From the NCBI GenBank assembly GCA_930367215.1, contig OV884059.1, forward strand, positions 222,455,803-222,519,802: DNA of 64,000 bases, read 5' to 3'. This DNA comes from Pollenia angustigena (Eukaryota; Arthropoda; Insecta; Diptera; Polleniidae). Below are positions 1 through 9,886 of this stretch, piece by piece; position 1 is the first letter of the stretch, and each line of letters starts with the position of its first letter. The translations under genes were made by a program, and so were the position numbers. Under the pieces are notes generated by a model. It had not been told where the DNA came from, did no database searches, and saw only the letters and a program-made list of their open reading frames with translations.

Positions 1-36
1 CAAATGGCATCACTGCTTAATTTGACCACCCATTTA

Positions 37-319
37 CCCTGGGTCTCCACGTAGCAATATTTATTGCGGCAAACGTCAATTAAATTTGCGGCGTATAGAC
101 CGCATATTGCCATGAGTGGCAATCCATTGCGCAATGATTGCTCTTCCGATTGCTTGCAATCTGCTGTAAATCGGTTGTCATTTATCTGACATTTCATTTC
201 TCTGTGCGTTTGTTTATGGTAAAGCAATTTCACGTGTTCTCCAGCAAAATAGCAATCTTTGTTCTGCCGACGTTTTTGCTTGTGCTTAGCAATTAAAATT
301 GCTACGTGAAGATCCAGTG
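37..319. mobile_element. Snap-back MITE with TTA flanks
   Basis: The two ends are inverted copies: the left end reads CTGGGTCTCCACGTAGCAAT and the right end, reverse-complemented, reads CTGGATCTTCACGTAGCAAT. TTA directly flanks both sides (34-36 and 320-322), as expected for a 3-bp target duplication of the PIF/Harbinger TWA type. The interior carries no ORF. Assignment to PIF/Harbinger rests only on the TWA duplication and is an inference. Confidence 0.6.
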
Positions 320-667
320 TTAACAGCTGATAGTTGCTTTTTTAATCAAAATAATTCGGCGAATGGGCAGAAGCACAAATTGATATTGATTTAGAATTTC
401 CATTCTAAATTTTATTTTCCGATGAAACCCATTTCTGATTGAATGGGTACATTAATAAGCATAATTATCGCATTTGGAGTGAGGAGAATTCACAAGCTTT
501 TGTCGAAACACCATTACATTCACAGAAAATTAATGTTTGGTGAGCTTTATGGGCTGGCGGAGTCATTGGCCCATATGTCTTCAGAAACGATGACGGTCAG
601 AATGTGAAAAGCTGTTAAAAATTGGTGTTCCAGTTGGCACTTTCTACGCGCCAGCCGGGCCACATGG

Positions 668-769
668 CCGAAATCATATTTAAACATTAATGTCATGAAG
701 TTGTCTATCCAATAAAGACCGAAATCATATTTAAACATTAATGGCATGAAGTTTTCTATCCAATAAAGA
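668..769. repeat. 51-bp tandem duplication
   Basis: Two adjacent copies (668-718 and 719-769), each starting CCGAAATCATATTTAAACAT and ending AATAAAGA, differ at only a few bases. The flanks are ordinary AT-rich DNA. The 66-codon ORF that runs across it is a by-product. Confidence 0.85.
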
Positions 770-849
770 CCGTTTCATTAATATCAAAAAAATATATTAC
801 TATGTTTTATTATGATTTAAACTCGTGTCACTCTAAAAAGAACACCCTT

Positions 850-1145
850 TAGATATACTCTATAAAGTATATACTTATGTATATTTCGGGTTCTTAAGAG
901 AACCGAAGTGGATTTTACGATGTCAGTCTATTCGTGCGTATGTTGAAATTTGTTTTCCGAAGACCCCAGATATAATTGGAACTGGGTTTTCCATAGAAAC
1001 ATATAACATATAGTCTGGAGTAGATTGCTATTAAAAAATTGAGCCAGATCTATTACAAATGGCTAAGATATGAGAAAAAAAAGCACGATTGCCTCTTATT
1101 TTAACCCACACTTCTCTAATTTTTACCCATAAACATTTATATAAT
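850..1145 (+). mobile_element. Decayed Helentron (mini-me/DINE-1-like) fragment
   Basis: Recognisable in order and orientation against the better copies at 33.6 and 37.8 kb: a TATAAAGTATAT block, 'gggtt..', a degraded GATGTCCGTCTG block, 'ttttccgaagaccccaga', 'tagtctgga', 'gccagatct', 'aatggctaagatatga' and 'cacgattgcctct'. Both termini are lost. An old copy. Confidence 0.6.
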
Positions 1146-2337
1146 GTACTTTGGATTAAGCTAATGTGGGAATACATGTAAATCATATGAAGCAAACCAT
1201 ATTGAACTTACGGAAACTTTTTGTTAAGTTTTATGAAACTGTCATTTCCTTTAGCAAAGTGCGAAACTGATCGCACATTCCGTACAGAATCAAATGTTTT
1301 TTGATTTCGTTATTGTTTTTTTAAATACTTTTGAGAGACTTTTTGGTAATTTTTGACAGTAGATTAAGCACGGCTATGCATATTATGGTTGGGCCTTTAG
1401 AATACTAGTTGTAAAAATAAACAAAATCATTTTTTTCTTTTTAAAAAAAAATTATTTTGGCAAAATATTGCCCATACCATGTGAGCCAAAAGAAGCAAAT
1501 TTTGCGCAGATGTCTCGCAACTATAAAGAATATGAAATATTAAAAATGAGCAAAATCGGTCCATTATTTTACCTTGCCTCCATATAAGTGTCTTCCTAAA
1601 AAAGGTTTTTTGGTACGATAGGGTCCATTTAAACCAAGCTAGGTTGATCAAATTAAGATTATATATTCTCTATATAGTGAGGGCTTACGTAGGGAAAATC
1701 CGCATTCAGGGAATCCCCAAGTAGGGGAAAGGGACAGATGTTTTACAACCATTAAAATGTAGGGACTATCGCAAGGCCCATTGAAAAGGTCTGCGCAAGA
1801 AGCCTGATGATCATTGTTTATATTCTTTTGAGCTGTCAAAAGTTGTTTACATTTTGCTTACATGTGCATGTATGTATATGTTTGTTTACGTTTATTGTTT
1901 TTTCCCACACATACACGTTTTTTCCTTTTGCTTTGTATATGTGCTAGTAATTTTTTGACAGCTAAAAAGAAACTTTACACAAACAAAATACATGTCGTTT
2001 TTTTTTTGTACAAGTAAGTATACCTGATAGATGGGCCTTAGACTTTTGAAAAATGTGACAAAACTGTATATATTTGGCAAACTTTCGATTTCGATAATAA
2101 AATTGTTGATAGGGCAACATTACAAATTGTTAAATTTCTTTGGGTGATCACTTACCGCCATTTCAACTTTGATTTAAAGGTGAAACTCTCTTTTACAAGA
2201 ATGGAAATGCGTTTGATTTAATTTTTTAGAGCAATTAATCGATAATTTGCTTAAGATGGGAATCAAATACATTTGGAATAAAGTTAAAGTTAAATAAAAT
2301 TTTCATTAAGATGGTAGTAAAGTCAAATTTGGCAATA
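1146..2337. other. AT-rich intergenic stretch, nothing recognised
   Basis: No coding exon, repeat pair or terminal inverted repeat could be supported here. ORFs of 60-75 codons are random open frames in AT-rich DNA. Confidence 0.5.
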
Positions 2338-2474
2338 GGGTGCCCCGGTAGGCAAGCTGGTAGTGAGCTAGTCTTTCAGTGCGAGGGATGCGGGTTCGAT
2401 TCCCGCCAGAGACTCTGGTCTCCTGCAGACAAGCGTAGAGCTTTGCGGGATTAACATGAAAAAAGAAAAAAAAA
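2338..2474 (+). mobile_element. tRNA-derived SINE
   Basis: The head contains a tRNA-like A box (TAGGCAAGCTGG) and, about 45 bp further on, a perfect B box (GGTTCGATTCC) within CGGGTTCGATTCCCG, which pairs as a T-arm. A non-tRNA body follows, with an imperfect GAGACTCTGGTCTCCTGC hairpin, then a GA/A-rich tail ending in an A-run near 2474. This is the classic SINE layout of Pol III promoter, body and A-tail. A functional tRNA is unlikely because no full acceptor stem is seen. Confidence 0.75.
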
Positions 2475-2509
2475 GCTATCATAGATTGCCAATACAACAT
2501 AATTTATAA

Positions 2510-3217
2510 AGGGTGGTCCAACCAAAACGCACGCTGTTAGTTGTAAATAAAACAAAAATTTTTCAGAAAAATGTCTTAATATTCTTTATTATTATATAAG
2601 GAAATATGACAAAAAATCGGCCAAATGCTCGCCACGGGTTCGGTGGCATACCTCTATCCGCTGGTTCATATTTTCAGTGATTCTAAGACATAGTTGAGGT
2701 TCAATGTTGAACTATCTCATCCTTTAACTCTTGAATTGTTCTTGGATTATTGTCGTATACTTTTTCTTTTAATTATGCTTAAAGAAAGAAGTCCAACAGT
2801 GTCAAATCACATTATCGTGGCTGTCAATTAACATCGCCACGTCAAGAGATAACACGGCCATTGAATTTTTTGCGCCAAATACCCATTGTTTCATTGGCTG
2901 TGTGGCAAGTGACATCGTCCTGTTGGAACTCAATATCACCTAAGTCCTTTTCCTCGATTTCTGGCTACAAGAAGTTCGTTATAATCTCACGATGGAGAGC
3001 ACTATTCACGGTAACTGCTTTTCCGAACTAATTTTTAAATTTCCAGCCCATAAACCGCACGATGCATCGGCAATCACTCGTGGAATCTCATTTGTCCAAG
3101 CAATTCTGCTTGTTAACGAATCCACTTAGGCGAATTTGTACCACGAAATGCATCATGATTTCAACGTCGTTGGCGTTAACCCATAATTAACATCGTGCAT
3201 TATGGTTGGAGCACCCT
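2510..3217 (-). mobile_element. Dead IS630/Tc1-mariner-type DNA transposon
   Basis: Terminal inverted repeats of about 35 bp: AGGGTGGTCCAACCAAAACG on the left and AGGGTGCTCCAACCATAATG on the right (reverse-complemented). The minus strand between them reads as a decayed transposase. Recognisable pieces are EFQQDDVTCHTAN (second catalytic Asp region), LTLLDFFL (C-terminal catalytic region), KEKVYDNNPRTIQELKDEI and RIEVCHRTRGEHLAD. Stop codons and frameshifts interrupt it and it is far shorter than a full element, so it is inactive. Confidence 0.8.
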
Positions 3218-4557
3218 AATATACTTCTACTAAAAGTACATTAAATCCACCACATCAATCTTTAACTTTCAGACATATTAAAGTTCAATTACATACATAT
3301 TGCTGCAAGACTTGTTCTGTTGCAAATGTTTTGTTTATGCGATTACCGCGTTCTTTAAGGCTTCAACTATTCCCGCATTTTTTTTACAATTGATTTTTTA
3401 GATTTCAATCGAGATCGATTTTTTCAATAAACATTAATAAAGACTTACTGCGTCTTGTTTAAAATTCCATAAACAATTTCGTTTCCACATTTAGTACAAC
3501 TCTTTTTTCTACGCACAACACGCAAATGAAACCTTAAGAAAATAAACAAAAAATTCAAAACTGATAAATATTGTTGCGAAATACATATATATTGATATGT
3601 ATGTTTTTCTCCAATCGTATTTTTTTCTGTTTCTACTCCCTGCTATAAAGTACAACTAAAACAACAATATGTATCAACAAAAAAATTATTGAATGCATGC
3701 GTTTAAATGCGTGTGTCAGGGACGGAAAATGGTTTTTCTACGGTATCATTCCTCCAATTTTTTGAAGCAAAGTGAACCAAAACATTTTAAAAAGTTTTTG
3801 TTTTTAAAAGCAAAAGCTTTTAATTAAAATAATAAAATAAGTACTTTATAATGAGAAAAATGTTCAAAACTATCTTTGTTAGTGTTAATTTGATCATGTC
3901 TGTATTGTATGATACAGAAAGGGCGCAGTTTGCACCACAGAGTATACAGAGGCGTCACGAGACAGAAAATATTGTGTTTTTCTGTCTTTTTCTTCGAAAG
4001 CTGCCCTTTTTGTGTTTTTTGTTTTGATTATGCAATTTGTGTAGATAGTAGCGGCCTATTTTTACGCATTGTCACTTCACTAAAAAAAAAGTTTTCTTTC
4101 TCTTTCTTCGAAAGCTGCCCTCGCAAATGATTTAGGCATTTTTCATACGTCACTTTTTTCATCTCGGTATACTTTGTGGTTTGCACGCTCGATTAGGGCT
4201 GTGGAAAAGATAGAATTCACATATATGTGTTTGGTTACATCTTGAAACTCAATTTATTATTAATCAGGAAAACTTTTAAATACTAATACTAGTCATTGTA
4301 TGTATGCACATATCGACAGCTCAATTTCGAATCATGCGAGTTTAAAAAGTCTGCTTTGCAGGATAAGCTTTTAAGGATTACGGGCGATAAAATATTAATT
4401 TGTATGCTAAGTACTTGTCTATGCATAACCTTGGATTGGATTAGCCGATCAACACCAAAATTTGATAAAATTTTAGAATAAACCTTTTTAACATTTTTAT
4501 TTTACAAGTTATAAATTTCATGTTTCAAAGTCATGGTAATACCACGGTACCAACTAA
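3218..4557. other. AT-rich intergenic stretch with a short direct repeat
   Basis: No gene seen. The only structure noted is a direct repeat, TTCTTCGAAAGCTGCCCT, near 3990 and 4105. The small ORFs over it are not supported. Confidence 0.4.
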
Positions 4558-5064
4558 AGCCTGGTACTCTGTTCAACATTTCACGTGAAATGCTGTCAAA
4601 ATGCATATGAAAAAAACTTGTGCGGAATATCTATGAAATAATGTTGATAGAGTTGTACTCTGTTTATTTTGTGAAAAAGTTCCGAAATGTTTCTGGCAAC
4701 ATTTTTTTACAACTGCGAAATAATGTAAGCTGCCTTTATTTCACGTGGAATTTTAAGCAAAAGCAAAAAAGTATGAACTTAATATTAAATAAGAAATTAA
4801 AAATTAAAATAACACAACCCGTAACAGTTTTTTATCCATATTTGCTTGTTTTTTAATTAAATTTTTTATTAAAAAAAATAATTTTAGCAAAATACATGTG
4901 GCGTTTGTTTACATACATGAAACAATGTAGCATACTTTGAAGGAATAAAAACGTCGAATTGTACAAACTCGCAAGATTGGTAACATTGAGAAATGTCAAA
5001 ATTTTCGTGTGGAATAATCAATGTTGCTCAACATTTTTCACAAATTTGAACAGAGTACTAGGCT
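4558..5064. mobile_element. Snap-back MITE, 507 bp, with TAA target duplication
   Basis: Left end AGCCTGGTACTCTGTTCA and right end (reverse-complemented) AGCCTAGTACTCTGTTCA are inverted repeats flanked on both sides by TAA (4555-4557 and 5065-5067). The interior is AT-rich and non-coding; the 78-codon ORF inside is not supported. The size and 3-bp TWA duplication fit a PIF/Harbinger-type MITE, which is an inference. Confidence 0.75.
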
Positions 5065-5666
5065 TAAGTCTTAAATGCTAAAAAAAGATTAAATTATAGG
5101 TACTATGATTTCGATCCCTGGCTTTTATGTGGTGCTTGTAATAATAATCAAGTTGTTGTAAAACGATAATGTCAACAAATCAACATGAGCACATTGTTTA
5201 CAAACACAATGGGTTAACTGTAAATTTTCTCACTCACTCTTACTTTTAATGTTTCTCTTTTTGTTTTACTTTTAATAGCATCTATCTTTCTATCATTACA
5301 TTGCATTAAGCTATTTTTACAATATAAACAAACATTTGGCTTGCAAAAAGAAATACATAAATAAATAATTATGTACATATGTATGTATTTATGTATAAAA
5401 TATTTTTATAAATGAAAATTATTTATTTGTAATTGTTTCATTAATTGCTCCGTGTAGTACGTATGTATGTATAAAAGAAGAGAATTTACAGATACAATTT
5501 AGCATTAACCTTTTATGGTATAAGGAACATTCTTTTAATTTTTTTCATATTTTAATTGATCATTTAATAAAGTAGAATTAAAAATGTTGTCAGTCAATAC
5601 GTATGAATGTACATTGTACATACAAACATACTTACACCAAAGTTATTTACAAAAAAATTTTGATAA
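5065..5666. other. AT-rich intergenic stretch, nothing recognised
   Basis: Only low-complexity ATGTATGT-type runs near 5380-5470 and A/T tracts are seen. Confidence 0.4.
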
Positions 5667-5794
5667 GTCTGGGTTCACACTATGAAAGTTTTCTTTCAGA
5701 AAGTCTGAGTTTTTGGTGAGAGGGGAAAAGAACAAGCTTTTTATCTCTCCTCTCTCACCTATAAACTCAGACGGTTCATAGTGTGAACCGAGAC
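5667..5794. mobile_element. Snap-back MITE (GGTTCACAC ends), variant family
   Basis: The inverted arms begin GTCTGGGTTCACACTATGAA and, from the other side, GTCTCGGTTCACACTATGAA. The purine-rich inner block (GAGAGGGGAAAAGAACAAGC) and its C/T-rich complement form the inner arms, so the whole element folds into one hairpin. Flanks are TAA on the left and CAA on the right. The layout matches the copies at 12816 and 50454, but the inner arm sequence differs. Confidence 0.65.
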
Positions 5795-5846
5795 CAAACT
5801 ATAGTTATTTGGCAGGGATGGAAAACTTAATTTTATTGATTTTAAG

Positions 5847-6546
5847 CAGGGACATAACAGTTATAACCAATATTTGAAAAAATTCTGAAATAATAATTTA
5901 TCACGAATTTTTAAAACTTGCTCTCTGAATAATTATTACAAAAACCCAATATTTTTTTGGTCTTTGATAACCGTTATAGTTTGTTTTTGTTTTTTTTTGG
6001 GCTTTCATAACCATTACAAAGGATTTTAATTTTTTTTGGTCTTCCGTAACCATTACAAAAGACTTTTATTTTTTTGGTCTTCTATAACCATTATAAAAGA
6101 TTTTAATTTTTTTTGGTCTTCCGTAACCATTACAAAAGATTTTTATTTTTTTCGGTCTTCCATATCGAATTTCACACTAGTTTTATGAAAATATTATTTG
6201 GAGTTTACGAACTGTAGCGTGGTTATAGAAGACAGAAAAAATAAAAATTTTATTATAATGGTTAAAGAAGACCCATAAGAATAAAAATCTTTCATAATGG
6301 TTACCAAAGACCAAAAAAATTAATAATCTTTCATAACGGTTATCAAAGACCAAAAAAAAAAAATAATAATCTTTCCTAACGGTTATCAAAGACCAAAAAA
6401 AATAATAATCTTTTATAATGTTAATGGCAGACCTATAATTTTCTGGGTAATTTATAATTATTATTACAAGACCAATTGTTTTCAGTTATTTTTTTCCATA
6501 ACCTATTGGCTATTTAAAAAATATTAACAGTTATTTCGGGTCCCTG
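5847..6546. mobile_element. hAT-type MITE with internal repeat array
   Basis: Flanked by a perfect 8-bp direct repeat, attttaag (5839-5846 and 6547-6554), the hAT hallmark. The ends read CAGGGACATAACAGTTATAA on the left and CAGGGACCCGAAATAACTGT on the right (reverse-complemented). The inside holds about five direct repeats of roughly 45 bp built around GGTCTTCCGTAACCATTA, followed by about four in the opposite orientation (GGTTATCAAAGACCAAAAAA). No transposase. The 68-codon minus ORF is just this array read through. Confidence 0.85.
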
Positions 6547-6554
6547 ATTTTAAG

Positions 6555-7030
6555 TGATAGTTCTATTTAAACACATAAAAAGCCTAATATGCCACCCTCT
6601 GTCTAAATGTCAGATTTGAAATTTTGCATTTAAAATATTATGTTTAATTACGCATTATAAAAGAAAAAAACTATGATAGCTTGTATGAGAGAAATATTCA
6701 TAATGAAGTTCAGAAAAATTGTAAATTTTCTTACAACACATGACATATTATTGTTACATATCGTTGGCTCGTTATTATATTATTATTAGTATGTAATATT
6801 TTTTTAATTAGTAAAAATTTTGCTAAATAAATGCAAGAAAAAATGCTAAAAATATTTATATAAAAAATATAGAAAAATCTTCATTAAACTAAGGGCCAAG
6901 CATATTTTTTATAATATGCTGGATTTTGTCCTTCAGCTTCCGCGACGAGATGTCAAATTGCCATTCACAAAGGTTTGGAAGATGATCGACAAGGTTAGGC
7001 AGCCGAACTGTGCGCAGCACATAAACCTAA
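6555..7030. other. AT-rich intergenic stretch, nothing recognised
   Basis: No repeat pair or coding signal found. Confidence 0.35.
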
Positions 7031-7172
7031 CATGGGGTCTTCACCTGACAATTTTTTGTTATACCAAACATCAAAGTTCATATAAAAAAACTTTAAAATT
7101 TTTGTCAGCGTTTTTTTTTATATGAAGTTTGACGTTTGGTATGACAATAAATTGTCAGATGAAGACCCTATG
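7031..7172. repeat. Foldback element
   Basis: About 60 bp of CATGGGGTCTTCACCTGACA... is repeated in inverse orientation as CATAGGGTCTTCATCTGACA..., including TATACCAAAC, with a short T-rich loop. It forms one long hairpin. No clean target duplication was identified, so MITE status is likely but unproven. Confidence 0.7.
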
Positions 7173-7587
7173 TTTCCGCATGTGGCTCCAGGCCACTCAA
7201 TTTAGAAACAATATTGCATTTGCGGTAATTGCAAAACGTTTTTTCATCAGTTTCTTTCACCCATTCTTTTCACTTTAGGTGCTTTACCTTTGTGAATAGG
7301 TTTTACTAATTTTTTAACATTTTTTCCTTTTTTGATTATTATTTTAGATTATTTATATCCACATTAATGATTCAATGTTAGAATCTGTCGTTTTTTTCAC
7401 AATTACTTGTATTAAATTTACAGAAAATATTAAAAATAACACAAGAACTAAAAATGCTAGAAATTTTTTAATAAATCAGTTTTTTATGCCAAATGTGTTT
7501 TTTTTATACCTTGTTTAGGTGCTGGTTCACCCTGCATTATTTTTCAGCTTTTTCAAAAACACTTTATTTCATAGTTTTTGAACTTAA

Positions 7588-7822
7588 AAAAAAAATAAGA
7601 ACATTTAAAAAAATTTTTTTAAGAAACGCTTTTCTTAAAAAAGAACATTTAAAAAAAATTTTGCCCTAGATTTTATCCTGGCTACGCCCATGAATTCGTG
7701 TATTGTCATCGGGAATATGTATGCCTGCAACGTTTCATCCATTTGCATTGAGTATGAGGCGGTTAAATTAACGTTACAAGATTTGATTTTCCGAAGTGAA
7801 GCTAAAGAAAAAGTTTTAAAAA
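7588..7822 (+). repeat. Dispersed repeat, copy 1
   Basis: About 235 bp almost identical to 42945-43195. It includes AAGAAACGCTTTTCTTAAAA, TAGATTTTATCCTGG, ACGCCCATG, TTTCATCCATTTGCATTGAG and GGCGGTTAAATTAACGTTAC. No coding signal. The family is unclassified; both copies start in an A/T-rich run and stop at an A-rich run. Confidence 0.8.
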
Positions 7823-7877
7823 TAACGTAAATATTTAAGAATTTAAAAGACTATAAAAGGAGTTGTTCCACTTTTAA

Positions 7878-8423
7878 CCCTAGGATTTACAGTCTTGATT
7901 TGGCCAGACCAAATTTGTGTTTTGCTTGCAATTTTTTTCGATATTCGATATTCTATAAACTAATTTGGATTCAATTGGAGCAAATTAGTGGGTTGAAATT
8001 CCATTTTAATGTCAAAGTCTATGAAATTACCCTCTTGGCCAGACTAATTTTTTTTTTTTTTTTTGCTTGCAATATCTTTCAAATAGGACAATATATCAAA
8101 AAAAAAAAACAACAAAAGCGTGAATTCTATAAATGATATGTTCTGAATTGAATGAATCAAGTTTGAATCAAATCAGACTCGTTTTAGCTGTGGTAGATGC
8201 GAAAAAGCACTTTAGGGATTACATTTTCGATGTCTTGCATGTAAAATAATGAAATAATAATATTATACAATAAATTCGTATAATCTTAAATAATAAGCAT
8301 ACGTTCAATAAAAAAATATATTTATTCACTTTTTATTAATTTGGGGTTTTTAGTTGTTCTAATTGGGGTCAAGCCAGACCAAGAGGAAAACGGAGCGGCA
8401 AAAAGTCACCGAGAATCCTAGTG
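7878..8423. mobile_element. piggyBac-like MITE with TTAA target duplication
   Basis: TTAA flanks both ends (7874-7877 and 8424-8427). The left end is CCCTAGGATT and the right end, reverse-complemented, is CACTAGGATT. A TTAA duplication with CCCTAG-like ends is the piggyBac hallmark. Inside, a motif around GGCCAGACCAAATTTGTGTT recurs near 7902 and 8036, and GCCAGACCAAGAG occurs in inverse context near the right end. There is no transposase. The short terminal repeat keeps confidence moderate. Confidence 0.55.
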
Positions 8424-8937
8424 TTAAAATCAACGTATATGAATATGTATAAAATAAATAAATACGAAAATTTTTAAACTTAAACAAGCCACAATTTTAT
8501 TCCCTTCACCACAGGTGGAAAAGGGTATATATAAGTTTGTCATTTCGTTTGCAATTTCTGAAGTATTGATCTTAGACCCTATAAAATATATATATATATA
8601 TTCTAGGTCCTTATGGGGAGAGAAGTTCGTCCGTCCGTCTTACGTTTGATATGTGTTTTCCGGAGACCCCAGATATGATAGCGCCTAGGTACATTTATGT
8701 CAAATATAGTCCACCATTTTTTGCTATTGAAAGCAAGATCGGTCCACAAATTGCTGAAATATGACCACGACTGCCTTTAATTTTTCCATAAAACCCCTTG
8801 TGGTTGTTGTTTTTTTTTGTTGTTTTATTTCAATGCGCTTAATTTTTCACATACACATTTATGTATGTACATGATATGCCGCTCAAATAAAGAAACAAAC
8901 TCGTAAACTCAATATATTTTAATTTAACGCTTTCTCA

Positions 8938-9003
8938 GTAAAAGCGTTCGTAGGCGAGTTTTTGCCTGGCACTCATTAGGTTGCTGGTTCGAGTCTCAAG
9001 AAG
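8938..9003 (+). other. tRNA-like module within a Helentron-type element
   Basis: TTCGTAGGCGAGTTTTTGCC is an A-box-like stretch and GCTGGTTCGAGTCTC is a good Pol III B box, followed by a T-rich run. It looks like a tRNA-derived head, not a functional tRNA: no acceptor stem could be paired. Confidence 0.45.
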
Positions 9004-9191
9004 AAATTTTTTTTATTTTGATTTAATTTTTTTATGTTAAAAAAAACGATTTTATGATTATAAAATTATAAAACGAATTTCAAACATCTACTTTGGAAAA
9101 GAGTAAACGGACTTATGTACATATAAGTATACATTTTTTGATAATGTCATATTCTTCGGCATGACGAAATGAAAAGTTGGCGTGGCTCAAT

Positions 9192-9768
9192 CAGGGACCG
9201 AAACTAACGGTTATATTGGAATTTTAAAACAAAAAAGCACATAGAAGTAAACGTCGAAACTGATTCAAGTATACCATATTGTTCCTTATGCACTTGTCAA
9301 TGATAAAATATATTGATTTTTAAAATTTAGATTTTTATTTTTCCGATCAAAAATAACAGTTATATTTTGATTTTTATTTTCTTGAACAAAATCAACAGTT
9401 ATATTTTGATTTTTATTTTTTTGAACAAAAATAACTGTTATTTTTTCGATCAAAAATAACAGTTATTTTTTGATTTTTATTTTTTCGAGCAAAAATAAAA
9501 GTTTTTTCTCTCTAAAGAAATGTACGTGATTTAATAATTTAGTTGACATACAATATTTATTTTAATGAGTAAATATCATTGGAATTTCTTATGCACATAC
9601 AAATAATTATTAAAAGTCATCTAAATTATTAAAACACGTACATTTCTTTAGAGAATAACTTTTATTTTTGCTCGTAAAAATAAAAATCAAAAAATAACTG
9701 TTATTTTTGTTAAAAAAATTGTTTTCATCTGGCATTTATGAAAAAAGGAATAACTGTTACGGTCCCTG
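9192..9768. mobile_element. hAT-type foldback MITE
   Basis: A perfect 8-bp target duplication, ggctcaat, lies at 9184-9191 and 9769-9776. The ends are CAGGGACCGAAACTAACGGT and, reverse-complemented, CAGGGACCGTAACAGTTATT. The inside holds several copies of AAAATAACAGTTATTTTTTG-like repeats and a longer inner palindrome (AAAGAAATGTACGTG / CACGTACATTTCTTT). No ORF. The CAGGGACC ends match the element at 5847, so both belong to one hAT group. Confidence 0.9.
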
Positions 9769-9886
9769 GGCTCAATTAATATTTATTTATATCTAAAGAA
9801 CATTATTTATATATCTTTTTGTTCTTATCTCACCATGGTAAAGGGTATATAAGATTTTGCATAGCCGAATATTGCACTCTTACTTG

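Larger units (their letters stand above)
8498..9886 (+). mobile_element. Helentron-type element, split by a hAT MITE
   Basis: The 5' end carries the family signature CCCTTCACCACAGGTGGAAA + AGGGTATATATAAG. Next come TATAAAATATATATATA, a (GTCY)n block (GTCCGTCCGTC), 'cggagaccccaga' and 'ccacgactgcct'. The 3' end is CACCATGGTAAAGGGTATAT, a degraded hairpin (TTTTGCATAGCCGAA) and CACTCTTACTTG. Inverted subterminal repeats (CCCTTCACC / GGTAAAGGG) are typical of Helentron/DINE-1/mini-me elements. A tRNA-like stretch lies at 8938 and a hAT MITE (9192-9768) interrupts the tail. Confidence 0.75.

Noticed and set aside
1648..1839. Possible exon around TACGTAGGGAAAATCCGC
   Set aside because: No splice sites in phase and no recognisable motif.
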